This document shows positions 6,279 to 14,537 of a stretch of DNA of 35,324 bases, piece by piece. Source of the stretch: an uncultured Faecalicoccus sp. (lineage in GTDB: Bacteria > Bacillota_I > Bacilli_A > Erysipelotrichales > Erysipelotrichaceae); NCBI RefSeq assembly GCF_944325745.1, contig NZ_CALVBG010000009.1, forward strand, positions 1 to 35,324, written 5' to 3'. The first letter of the stretch is position 1. Each line of letters opens with the position of its first letter. Both the position numbers and the translations under genes were made by a program. The notes beneath the pieces were generated by a model. The model was not told the DNA's origin and searched no databases. It saw only the letters and a list, made by a program, of their open reading frames with translations.

Positions 6279-7210
6279 ATTTAAAAGAAGCACAGCGTGC
6301 GATCAGCGAGATCAAAGCACGACAGATGGAATTGGATGAAAAAGATATCGACACCTGGTATCAGTATCAAAAACAGATCCGCAAATTGGAACAAGAGACG
6401 ACACTTACCGCATGGGATCATGTAGAGTTGGCAAGAAGGCCCGACCGGCCCAAAGCCAGAGATTATATTGAACTCTTATTTCATGATTTTTTCGAACTGC
6501 ATGGCGATCGCCGCAGCGGAGATGATCCGGCCATGTTGACCGGACTCGCTACGTTTCATGGCATCCCGGTGACCATCTTGGCTCAATCTAAGGGAAAAAC
6601 GACCGAAGAGAATCTTCGCCAGCACTTTGGGATGTGCCAGCCTGAAGGGTATCGTAAAGCGTTGCGTCTTGCCAAAGAAGCCGAAAAATTTCATCGTCCC
6701 ATCATTACCTTTGTGGACACACCCGGAGCGTATCCGGGCAAAGAAGCCGAAGAGAAAGGACAGGCCGAAGCGATTGCCGATTGTCTTTGCACCTTTGCGA
6801 CCTTAAAGACACCAGTCATCTGTTTTGTGCTTTCCGAAGGCGGAAGCGGCGGGGCTCTGGCTTTGAGCGTGGCCGATCGAATCTTTATGTTGGAATATGC
6901 GGTCTATTCGATTCTTTCACCGGAAGGCTTTGCCTCCATTCTTTGGAAAGACGGATCACGGGTCAAAGAAGCTTGCGAAGTGATGAAGCTGACCAGTGCG
7001 GATCTGCTTGAAAAAGGCGTGATCGATCAAATCGTGCCGGAACCTTTTGGCGGAGCGGCCTCCCATATTCATCAAGTGGTCGAAAAGATGGATCAAATGT
7101 TGCGCAAAGCACTCGTTGAAACGATGAAGAAAAAAGACAATCAACTGATCCAGGAACGCTATGACCGGTTTCGGCATTTAGGAGATACATCATGGAAAAT
7201 GTCAAGATAA
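6275..7210 (+). CDS. accA: Acetyl-CoA carboxylase carboxyltransferase subunit alpha
   Basis: This 311-aa protein pairs with AccD. It shows the AccA N-terminal helix (NLKEAQRAISEIKARQMELDE in two parts), ARRPDRPKARDYIELLFHDF, TFVDTPGAYPG, SEGGSGGALAL and SPEGFASILWKD. An in-frame ATG at 6239 would extend the protein into accD, but ATG 6275 has AAAGGAG seven bases upstream and gives the ATGA overlap with accD, so it is preferred. Confidence 0.96.
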   Translation: MNLKEAQRAISEIKARQMELDEKDIDTWYQYQKQIRKLEQETTLTAWDHVELARRPDRPKARDYIELLFHDFFELHGDRRSGDDPAMLTGLATFHGIPVTILAQSKGKTTEENLRQHFGMCQPEGYRKALRLAKEAEKFHRPIITFVDTPGAYPGKEAEEKGQAEAIADCLCTFATLKTPVICFVLSEGGSGGALALSVADRIFMLEYAVYSILSPEGFASILWKDGSRVKEACEVMKLTSADLLEKGVIDQIVPEPFGGAASHIHQVVEKMDQMLRKALVETMKKKDNQLIQERYDRFRHLGDTSWKMSR

Positions 7211-8172
7211 TCGGCGCCGGCTACGCAATTCCTGATCAGAAGGTATCCAACGAAAAACTTTCTCAAGTTGTGGACACCAGTGACGAATGGATCCGGTCGC
7301 GGACAGGAATTGTTTCGCGTTATATTTCGCGACAGGAAAATACGTCAGATCTGGCATTAAGGGCTGCAAAAGAAGCCATCCAGTCAGCCGGAATCGATTC
7401 CCGAATGATTCGTTTGATCCTTGTCGCCACATTAACACCCGATAATTATACCCCTACGGTCGCTTGCCAGGTGCAGGCAGGTTTGGGACTCAATGACCAG
7501 CCCATTATGGCTTTTGATATCAATGCGGCCTGCAGCGGATTCTTGTTCGCGCTCGAATGCGCGGCCTCTTTATTAAAAGAGGGCGTGGCCTTGGTCATCG
7601 GAGCGGAAACCTTAAGCAAGATCTTAGATTGGAATGACCGAAATACATGCGTATTATTTGGCGATGGGGCCGGAGCTTGTCTGATCCAAAGAGTGCAGGA
7701 CGGCTCTTCGATGACATTTTATGCTCGCTCTCAAGGCGATGTCGATCATGCCTTGTATTGTCCGGATCGCGGTCTGCAGCCCGATCTTGTCAATCAAGCT
7801 CAGCAGAAAACCTATCTGTCGATGAAAGGGCGGGATGTTTTCCGCTTTGCGATCCAGGCGATGCCGGATGCCATTCAACAAGTGCTGGCGGGACAGTCTT
7901 TAGATTCCGTAGATCTGATGATCCCGCATCAAGCCAATATTCGCATATTGGAACATGTGAGTAAAAAGATGGGGTTTGGCATGGAGAAAATGTTTGTCAA
8001 TTTAGACACGTTTGGCAACACATCCGCAGCCAGCGTACCGATCGCCTTAGCGCAGGCATGGGAACAAGGAAAGATACAAGAAGGAATGCATGTGATCCTT
8101 GTCGGATTTGGCGCCGGATTTACTTGGGCCGCCTGCAGGATCCAGCACGGTAAAGGAGAAGATACACAATGA
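7192..8172 (+). CDS. fabH: Beta-ketoacyl-ACP synthase III
   Basis: The 326-aa thiolase-fold enzyme starts fatty acid synthesis by condensing acetyl-CoA (or a branched primer) with malonyl-ACP. The catalytic triad is visible as Cys114 (in NAACSGF), His246 (IPHQANIRI) and Asn276 (GNTSAAS). The N-terminal SDEWIRSRTGI motif is typical. The gene overlaps accA by 19 nt, with TTAGGAG before the ATG. Primer preference cannot be read from sequence with certainty. Confidence 0.97.
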   Translation: MENVKIIGAGYAIPDQKVSNEKLSQVVDTSDEWIRSRTGIVSRYISRQENTSDLALRAAKEAIQSAGIDSRMIRLILVATLTPDNYTPTVACQVQAGLGLNDQPIMAFDINAACSGFLFALECAASLLKEGVALVIGAETLSKILDWNDRNTCVLFGDGAGACLIQRVQDGSSMTFYARSQGDVDHALYCPDRGLQPDLVNQAQQKTYLSMKGRDVFRFAIQAMPDAIQQVLAGQSLDSVDLMIPHQANIRILEHVSKKMGFGMEKMFVNLDTFGNTSAASVPIALAQAWEQGKIQEGMHVILVGFGAGFTWAACRIQHGKGEDTQ

Positions 8173-9116
8173 TGATCAATCAAATGCTCAATATCAAATA
8201 TCCCATTTTTCAAGGGGCCATGGCCAACATTGCGACAGCCGAGTTTGCCGCTGCCGTTTCCAATGCCGGTGCTTTAGGGATCTTGGGAACCGGAGCCATG
8301 AATGTAAAACAAGTCAAAGAGAGTTTGGATCAGCTTCGTTCTTTGACCGATCGGCCTTTTGGGGTCAATGTGATGATGATGAATCCAGAGACCGATCAAA
8401 TCATGGAATTGCTTGCGCAGGAAAAAGTGCCGGTGATCACGACCGGAGCGGGCAATCCAGGAAAATATATGGAGATGCTCAAAGCAGCAGGTACCAAGGT
8501 GTTCCCCGTGGTGGCCAGCGTCGCTTTGGCGATTCGCATGGAGAGAGCCGGTGCTGACGGGATCATTGCGGAAGGCACCGAAGCCGGAGGACACGTCAAT
8601 GAGCAGACGACCATGGCGTTAGTGCCCCAGGTCGTTGATGCGGTTTCGATCCCGGTGCTGGCGGCCGGAGGAATTGCCGATGGACGCGGATTCAATGCGG
8701 CCTTGTCCTTAGGCGCTGTCGGTGTGCAGGTCGGGACTTGTTTACTGGCCAGTGAAGAATGTCCGATCCACCAAAACTACAAAGAAGCTGTATTAAAGGC
8801 AAAAGATACGGATACGATCGTAACCGGAAGAAGTTTGAATACCCCGGTGCGCATCTTGAAAAATCCGATGAGCCGACAATATTTGAAATTAGAATATGGA
8901 AAAGCCGATCGTGAAGAGATGGAAAAACTGACGCTGGGCGGGTTGCGTCGCGCAGTGTTTGAAGGCGATATGAAAACCGGTTCCGTCATGATGGGACAAG
9001 TGGCCGGATTGTGTAAAGAGATCCAGCCGCTAGAAAAGATCTTCGAACATATGATCAGTGATTCGCAAAAACAATTCGAATTGCTTCAAAAGAAGATTGA
9101 GGCCATCCAATGTTAA
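8169..9116 (+). CDS. fabK: Enoyl-ACP reductase, FMN-dependent FabK type
   Basis: The 315-aa TIM-barrel flavoprotein carries out the last reduction of each elongation cycle. Features: IKYPIFQGAMANIA at the N-terminus, GVNVMMMNPE, and the catalytic-site motif EGTEAGGHVN with His142. It also has VLAAGGIADGRGFNAALSLGAVGVQVGT, the phosphate-binding part of the barrel. It takes the place of FabI, which is absent from the locus; FabK enzymes are known to be insensitive to triclosan. ATGA overlap with fabH; a second in-frame ATG at 8172 is equally possible. Confidence 0.93.
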   Translation: MMINQMLNIKYPIFQGAMANIATAEFAAAVSNAGALGILGTGAMNVKQVKESLDQLRSLTDRPFGVNVMMMNPETDQIMELLAQEKVPVITTGAGNPGKYMEMLKAAGTKVFPVVASVALAIRMERAGADGIIAEGTEAGGHVNEQTTMALVPQVVDAVSIPVLAAGGIADGRGFNAALSLGAVGVQVGTCLLASEECPIHQNYKEAVLKAKDTDTIVTGRSLNTPVRILKNPMSRQYLKLEYGKADREEMEKLTLGGLRRAVFEGDMKTGSVMMGQVAGLCKEIQPLEKIFEHMISDSQKQFELLQKKIEAIQC

Positions 9117-10180
9117 AACCGGTAAAGATCCAGAACAAAGTCTTGCAGGTTCCCATTATCCAAGGCGGGATGGGGATCGGTGTTTCATTGTCCGGCCTTG
9201 CCAAAGCGGTTTGTAAAGAAGGCGGGATGGGAGTGATCTCAGCGGCCATGCCGGGATTTCGCGAACCTGATTTTGAAAAAGATCCGGTCCAGGCCAACAT
9301 TCGTGCCTTACAAAAAGAGATCCGGATCGTAAAAGAGGAAGTGCCGAACAGTTTTTTAGGCGTCAATGTCATGGTAGCTTCGCGCCACTATGAAACTTAT
9401 GTAAAGGCCAGTATTGAGGCCGGAGCCGATGCGATCCTGTCGGGAGCAGGCTTGCCTTTGGATCTGCCGAAATATGTTCAGAACAAAGCTTTGATGGCCC
9501 CCATCGTATCGAGTGCTAGAGCTTGTCGCCTGATTTGTCGAAGATGGGATGGCCATCACCAGGGTGCACCGGATTTTGTGATCGTGGAAGGACCCCAAGC
9601 GGGCGGCCATTTAGGATTTAAATTACCGGATCTGGAAAATGAACGATGTCAGAGCTTGGAAGAGATCGTAGCCGAGGTCAAGAAAGAGTTAGAGCCTTTT
9701 CAGGAAAAATATGCGAAATCGATCCCGGTCTTTGCGGCCGGCGGGATCTTCAGCCATGAAGATATTGTGCACATCATGGAAGCAGGAGCCGATGGAGTTC
9801 AGATGGCGACCCGATTTATCGCAACCCGGGAATGTGATGCACATCCGGCTTTTAAACAGATGATCATCCATGCCCAAAAAGAGGATATCGGGTATGTCAA
9901 AAGTCCTGCCGGATTTCCCGGACGAGCCATTCAAAATGCCTTTGTGAAAAGCCGCCAAGGACAACCGAATCAAAAAGTAGACAACTGCCTGGGATGCATG
10001 ATTCCCTGTCATTGGCAAGATACCCCGTATTGTATTACGCGCGCTTTGATCCGGGCGGTTCAAGGCGATACCGAAAATGGTCTCTTTTTTACGGGCACCA
10101 ATGCGTATAAGATCTCAGAGATCAGCGATGTGAAATCAGTGATGAACAGCCTGCAGGGGCTGGGAAAGGAAACAAAATGA
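9110..10180 (+). CDS. NMO/2-nitropropane dioxygenase-family flavoprotein with Cys motif (FabX-like candidate)
   Basis: This 356-aa FMN TIM-barrel protein is related to FabK but longer. It has VPIIQGGMGIGVSLSGLA at the N-terminus, VEGPQAGGHLGF with His167 at the catalytic position, and VFAAGGIFSHEDI...GADGVQMATRF for phosphate binding. Its C-terminal quarter carries C293-x2-C296-x3-C300-x7-C308, ending in PYCITRALIRAVQGD. Usual annotation would be nitronate monooxygenase, but its place between fabK and fabD, with overlaps on both sides, argues for a role on acyl-ACP. Helicobacter pylori FabX is a member of the same superfamily. It holds a [4Fe-4S] cluster and introduces the cis double bond by dehydrogenating and isomerising decanoyl-ACP. 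The four cysteines make a similar role plausible here; this is inference. Confidence 0.8.
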   Translation: MLKPVKIQNKVLQVPIIQGGMGIGVSLSGLAKAVCKEGGMGVISAAMPGFREPDFEKDPVQANIRALQKEIRIVKEEVPNSFLGVNVMVASRHYETYVKASIEAGADAILSGAGLPLDLPKYVQNKALMAPIVSSARACRLICRRWDGHHQGAPDFVIVEGPQAGGHLGFKLPDLENERCQSLEEIVAEVKKELEPFQEKYAKSIPVFAAGGIFSHEDIVHIMEAGADGVQMATRFIATRECDAHPAFKQMIIHAQKEDIGYVKSPAGFPGRAIQNAFVKSRQGQPNQKVDNCLGCMIPCHWQDTPYCITRALIRAVQGDTENGLFFTGTNAYKISEISDVKSVMNSLQGLGKETK

Positions 10181-11112
10181 AAACAGCGTTTCTGTTTGCG
10201 GGCCAAGGCTCTCAGAAAGTAGGGATGGCCAAAGAATTTTATGAGGCCTTTGCGGTCAGCCAGAAAAGAATGGATGGCCTGCAATGTGATTATGATCTAA
10301 AAAAATTGTGTTTTGAAGGACCCCAAGATCAGTTGGACGATACAGCTTATGCCCAAAGTGCCATTGTCGCGGCTTCTTTAACGATCTTGGAAGCGCTAAA
10401 AGAAAGCGGGATCCAGGCGGATGGCTGTGCGGGCCTTTCTTTAGGCGAGTATACGGCCTTGTGTTATGCCCAAAGTTTTGATCCGCAGACGGCCATTGAT
10501 ATCGTTCGTCAGCGGGGAATTTTGATGGCACACGCTTTGCCGGCCGGTACGACAGGGATGGCGGCCGTCCTGGGTCTAGATGAAAATACGATCCAGGAAG
10601 TATGTCAGACTGTGAACCAGCCAGGCAAAGTTTTGGAGATTGCCAATTACAACTGTCCGGGGCAGATCGTTGTGACGGGCCATCAAAATGCCATTGAACA
10701 GGCAACACCATTATTCATCGAAAGGGGCGCTAGACGAGTGCTTCCGCTTTCTGTCAGCGGGGCCTTTCACAGTTCACTGCTGATCCCTGCCAGTGAAGAA
10801 TTGGAAGCGGTCTTGCGAACCAAACATTTCGCATTGCCGAAGATCCCGGTCTATCACAATATCAGCGGAAAGATCGAATCCATTCAAAAGGAAGAAGATC
10901 TGATCCAGATCTTAAAGAAACAGATCTGTCAAAGTGTCCGTTTTGAACAGACGATCCGCAACATGATCGAAGATGGCTTTGATACATTTGTGGAGATCGG
11001 CCCTGGAAAAAGCTTAAGTGGTTTTGTGCGAAAAGTATCTAAAGAGGTAAAGGTCTATACGATCAACACCGTACAGGATCTGGAAGGAATGGTGGAAACA
11101 TGGAAAAAGTAG
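10177..11112 (+). CDS. fabD: Malonyl-CoA:ACP transacylase
   Basis: The 311-aa enzyme moves malonyl groups from CoA to ACP. It shows AFLFAGQGSQKVGMA, the nucleophile elbow GLSLGEYTAL with Ser88, the second catalytic residue His198 in SGAFHSSLL, and the C-terminal VEIGPGKSLSGFVRK. Its start overlaps the preceding stop codon (ATGA), with GAAAGGAAA upstream. Confidence 0.97.
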   Translation: MKTAFLFAGQGSQKVGMAKEFYEAFAVSQKRMDGLQCDYDLKKLCFEGPQDQLDDTAYAQSAIVAASLTILEALKESGIQADGCAGLSLGEYTALCYAQSFDPQTAIDIVRQRGILMAHALPAGTTGMAAVLGLDENTIQEVCQTVNQPGKVLEIANYNCPGQIVVTGHQNAIEQATPLFIERGARRVLPLSVSGAFHSSLLIPASEELEAVLRTKHFALPKIPVYHNISGKIESIQKEEDLIQILKKQICQSVRFEQTIRNMIEDGFDTFVEIGPGKSLSGFVRKVSKEVKVYTINTVQDLEGMVETWKK

Positions 11113-11834
11113 CGCTTGTGACCGGAGGCGGCAAAGGCATTGGCAAAGCGATTGCCCTTGCGTTTGCGCAAGCCGGTTATGATGTGGCTTTAAATTATAA
11201 CGGTTCAAAAGAAAAGGCTCTGGAAGTCGTAGAAATGATTCGCTCTTATGGAGTTCAAGCCGATGCCTTTCAAGCCGATGTTTCGCAAGAAGAGTCGGTC
11301 AAGGCCATGGTGGATGCGATCATGGAAAAGTTTGGCCGGATCGATGTTTTGGTCAATAATTCCGGGATCACAAAAGACGGCTTGATGCTTCGAATGTCTT
11401 ACGAAGATTTTCATAAAGTAATCGCCGTCAATCTGGAAGGAACATTCAACTGTCTTCGTCATGTCTCGCGGATCATGATGAAGCAGCGTTCTGGATCGAT
11501 CATCAATATGGCCAGTGTCGTCGGCTTGATCGGAAATGCCGGCCAGGCTAATTATGCCGCCAGTAAAGCCGGAGTGATCGGTCTGACCAAATCAGCTGCC
11601 CGTGAATTGGCGTTGCGTCATATCCGTGTCAATGCGATCGCCCCTGGTTTTATTGAGACCGATATGACCGCGAAATTAGCGGAAAAAGATCAACAGAAAA
11701 TGATGGAACAGATTCCGTTGCGTACTTTTGGAAAGCCGGATGATGTTGCTTCGGTCTGTGTCGCCCTGGCATCGGATGCGTTCGGCTATGTGACGGGGCA
11801 AGTGATCCATGTCGATGGCGGCATGGTGATGTAG
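11100..11834 (+). CDS. fabG: 3-oxoacyl-ACP reductase
   Basis: This 244-aa short-chain dehydrogenase uses NADPH to reduce 3-oxoacyl-ACP. It has the Rossmann motif TGGGKGIGKAIA, VNNSGITKDGLMLRM, the catalytic Ser139, Tyr152 and Lys156 (NYAASKAG), and PGFIETDMTAKL. It overlaps fabD by 13 nt. Length and motifs are standard for FabG. Confidence 0.97.
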   Translation: MEKVALVTGGGKGIGKAIALAFAQAGYDVALNYNGSKEKALEVVEMIRSYGVQADAFQADVSQEESVKAMVDAIMEKFGRIDVLVNNSGITKDGLMLRMSYEDFHKVIAVNLEGTFNCLRHVSRIMMKQRSGSIINMASVVGLIGNAGQANYAASKAGVIGLTKSAARELALRHIRVNAIAPGFIETDMTAKLAEKDQQKMMEQIPLRTFGKPDDVASVCVALASDAFGYVTGQVIHVDGGMVM

Positions 11835-11842
11835 GAGGGAAT

Positions 11843-13090
11843 ATGCGAAGAGTCGTAATTACAGGATTGGGATGTGTCTCTCCCATTGGGAACGATGTAT
11901 CCACTTTATGGCAAAGTATAGAAGAAGGTCGATGCGGGATCGAACCCATCACGCATTTTGATACAACCGATTATAAAGTGAAATTGGCAGGAGAAGTCAA
12001 AGATCTGGATAGGGAAGCTTACTTTTCCAAACGCGATCTGAAATTCAACGACCGGTTTACCCAGTTTGCCCGCATCGCTTCCAAACAGGCTATGGAAGAT
12101 GCCGGATTCTCTAAAGATCCTGATCAGGCCAACCGCTTTGGCTGTATCATTGCTTCCGGGATCGGAGGGATCGCTTCCATCGAACAAGCAAGCCAAACTT
12201 TAGAAGAACGGGGACCTTCTCGAGTTTCCCCTTTCTTCATTCCTATGGCATTGTCCAATCTGGCAGCCGGACAAGTGGCAATTGACTGGGGCTTGAAAGG
12301 ACTGGCAACTTGTATCGTCACCGCCTGTGCGGCAAGTTCCAATGCGATCGGCGAGGCTTTTCACCGTATCCGAGAGGGCTATGAAGACTGTATGTTGACC
12401 GGCGGTTCAGAAGCGGCGATCACCCCTTTGGCGATTGCCGGCTTTCAATCGATGCGAGCCTTACATACCGGACAAGATCCCCGATGCGCCAGCATTCCCT
12501 TTGATGCCCGAAGAAGCGGATTTGTCATGGGAGAAGGGGCCGGCATGCTCGTATTGGAAGAATTAGAACACGCTAAGGCGCGTCATGCGAAGATCTATGG
12601 AGAAATTGTCGGATATGGTTCTAGTTGTGATGCTCATCATATCACGGCTCCTTTGGATGATGGTTCCGGAGGCGCACAGGCGATGCTTCTGGCTTTAGAA
12701 GATGCCAAGATTCCGGCCGAAGTCATCGACTATATCAATGCCCATGGCACCAGTACACCGCTGAATGATAAAACGGAAACCCAGGCGATCAAGCTCGCTT
12801 TTCAGGAACATGCGAAACACTTGGCCGTATCTTCCACCAAAAGCAACACCGGCCATCTGTTAGGAGCCAGCGGTGCCATTGAAGCGATCATCAGCGTCAA
12901 AGCTCTGGAACAAAGCTTTATCCCGCCGACGATCCACTATGAACAAGCAGATCCGGAATGTGATCTGGATATCGTGCCCAACCAGGGACGGCATCAAGAT
13001 CTAGGCTATGTTATGAGCAATTCTTTAGGTTTTGGAGGCCATAACGCTTCCTTGATCTTTAAAAAATGGGAGGATTCACTATGCGATTGA
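11843..13090 (+). CDS. fabF: Beta-ketoacyl-ACP synthase II
   Basis: The 415-aa elongating condensing enzyme has the Cys162-His301-His338 triad (TACAASSNAIG, NAHGTSTPLND, SNTGHLLGASG). The N-terminal RRVVITGLGCVSPIGND is typical. A strong TAGGAGGG ribosome site fills the 8-nt gap after fabG, the only real gap in this part of the operon. As the only long-chain condensing enzyme in the locus, it must also extend any unsaturated intermediate made by this pathway. Confidence 0.97.
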   Translation: MRRVVITGLGCVSPIGNDVSTLWQSIEEGRCGIEPITHFDTTDYKVKLAGEVKDLDREAYFSKRDLKFNDRFTQFARIASKQAMEDAGFSKDPDQANRFGCIIASGIGGIASIEQASQTLEERGPSRVSPFFIPMALSNLAAGQVAIDWGLKGLATCIVTACAASSNAIGEAFHRIREGYEDCMLTGGSEAAITPLAIAGFQSMRALHTGQDPRCASIPFDARRSGFVMGEGAGMLVLEELEHAKARHAKIYGEIVGYGSSCDAHHITAPLDDGSGGAQAMLLALEDAKIPAEVIDYINAHGTSTPLNDKTETQAIKLAFQEHAKHLAVSSTKSNTGHLLGASGAIEAIISVKALEQSFIPPTIHYEQADPECDLDIVPNQGRHQDLGYVMSNSLGFGGHNASLIFKKWEDSLCD

Positions 13091-13515
13091 CAAATGAGGA
13101 CATCAAAGCGATCTTGCCGCATCGGTATCCGTTTTTACTGGTGGATCGAATCGAATCGATCGACGAAGAAACGCAAACAATCGTGGGCATCAAATGTGTC
13201 AGTGCCAATGAGATGCAGTTTTTAGGCCATTTCCCGCAAAAAAGCGTTATGCCGGGTGTGCTGATCGTCGAAGCCATGGCTCAGACCGGAGCCGTACTTT
13301 TATTGCGGGATCCGGCCAATGCCGGAAAGCTGCCGTTATTTGCCGGCATCAATAAGATGCGCTTTTCTCGTCCTGTTGTTCCGGGGGATGTACTGACGAT
13401 GACCGTGCAGTTCAAACGTCAGATCGGCGGGATCTGTATCGCCAGCTGTGAAGCGAAAGTAGGCGATGAAAAAGCTGCTTCGGGAGAGATCTTATGTGCG
13501 CTGCAGGAAGTATGA
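13081..13515 (+). CDS. fabZ: 3-hydroxyacyl-ACP dehydratase FabZ
   Basis: The 144-aa hot-dog-fold dehydratase carries the catalytic His50 (LGHFPQKSVMPGV) and Glu64 (IVEAMAQTGA). The start at 13081 is chosen because GGGAGG at 13068-13073 is seven bases upstream; an in-frame ATG at 13066 would lie before the ribosome site. It overlaps fabF by 10 nt. It is the only dehydratase in the operon, and FabA or FabM genes are absent. Sequence alone cannot say whether it also isomerises like enterococcal FabN. Confidence 0.95.
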   Translation: MRLTNEDIKAILPHRYPFLLVDRIESIDEETQTIVGIKCVSANEMQFLGHFPQKSVMPGVLIVEAMAQTGAVLLLRDPANAGKLPLFAGINKMRFSRPVVPGDVLTMTVQFKRQIGGICIASCEAKVGDEKAASGEILCALQEV

Positions 13516-13832
13516 TGCCGCAAATCGGCTGTGATATCGTAGAAATTGCCCGCCTTCAAGAGAAAACTGCCTTGGCGAAGCGAATCTTAAGTGCACCCGA
13601 ATACCAACAGTATCAAAGTTTAAAAGGAAAGCGAAAGACGGAATTCTTGGCGGGACGCTTTGCGGCTCGGGAAGCCATTGTGAAAGCTTTGCCGATCTCG
13701 CTGAAATCTTCACAGATCGAGATCGATCCTTTAAAAGAGATCCGGTATGAAGGATATCGGATCCAAGTATCGATCTCTCATGACGGAGATTATGCGATGG
13801 CCGTTGCCGTAGCACAAAAGGAGGCAGCTTAG
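13512..13832 (+). CDS. acpS: Holo-ACP synthase
   Basis: The 106-aa enzyme transfers phosphopantetheine from CoA to Ser34 of AcpP. It shows IGCDIVEIARL with the metal-binding Asp, GRFAAREAIVKAL, and VSISHDGDYAMAVAVA at the end. ATG 13512 gives the ATGA overlap with fabZ; ATG 13515 has better spacing from CAGGAA, and ATG 13494 with GGGAGAG is also possible, so the first residues are uncertain. The family normally starts one to three residues before the IGxDIVEI motif, which favours the later starts. Confidence 0.93.
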   Translation: MMPQIGCDIVEIARLQEKTALAKRILSAPEYQQYQSLKGKRKTEFLAGRFAAREAIVKALPISLKSSQIEIDPLKEIRYEGYRIQVSISHDGDYAMAVAVAQKEAA

Positions 13833-14537
13833 ATGCGCAAGATCTTTATGGTCAGGGCGTTGCCGTTTTTGCCGGCGGCCTGGGTCAGTTCATGGATCTA
13901 TGCGAAAAAAAGCGAAGAAGAAAGTCAGGCAAGGTTAAAAAAATGGAGCCAGCTGATCTTAAAAGTGTTAGGGCTCCATTTAGAAATCGAGGGGCAGGAG
14001 AATATTCCGAAAGATCGTACGGTCTATTTTGTCTCCAACCACCAGGGAACCTTGGATCCGGCTTTGATCTTGGCCAGCTGTCCGGTGCCTGTGGCTTTTA
14101 TTTCTAAAAAAGAAAATGAAAAAATGCCGATCTTTGGCCGCTGGGCCCAAAATATCGGCACCCTGCATTTTGACAGGGACAGCCGTGAAGGCAATGTGCA
14201 TATGCTTCGGGAAGCAAGCCGAAAATTAAAAAAAGGAAAGAACTTATTGATCTTTCCAGAAGGAACCAGGTCCAAAGCAGATGCGATGCATGAATTCAAG
14301 GCGGGTGCTTTGTTGCCGGCGTATATGGCCAAGGTTGTTATCGTTCCGGTTGTTTTACATCGCTCATATATATTGGATGTCAATGAGAAAATATCAAAAA
14401 ATCTCAAGATCGAATATGGCAAGCCCATTGATTTAGCCTCCCAAGATCGACCCGATCAGGAAATGTGTGCCAAACAGCTTCACGACTGGATCCAGGGACG
14501 AATCGAAATCTCAGCAGAAACCAGCGACTCTTGTTGA
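13833..14537 (+). CDS. plsC: 1-acyl-sn-glycerol-3-phosphate acyltransferase
   Basis: This 234-aa membrane-associated acyltransferase converts lysophosphatidic to phosphatidic acid. It contains the NHQGTLDPAL (NHx4D) active site, FPEGTRSK and VPVVLHRS motifs in the expected order. The N-terminus has a hydrophobic stretch (about residues 8-22) that may dip into the membrane. It starts directly after the acpS stop codon, with AAGGAGG inside acpS. As the last gene of the operon, it links acyl-ACP production to phospholipid assembly. Its last 58 nt overlap the convergent birA gene; there is no visible terminator between them. Confidence 0.94.
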   Translation: MRKIFMVRALPFLPAAWVSSWIYAKKSEEESQARLKKWSQLILKVLGLHLEIEGQENIPKDRTVYFVSNHQGTLDPALILASCPVPVAFISKKENEKMPIFGRWAQNIGTLHFDRDSREGNVHMLREASRKLKKGKNLLIFPEGTRSKADAMHEFKAGALLPAYMAKVVIVPVVLHRSYILDVNEKISKNLKIEYGKPIDLASQDRPDQEMCAKQLHDWIQGRIEISAETSDSC

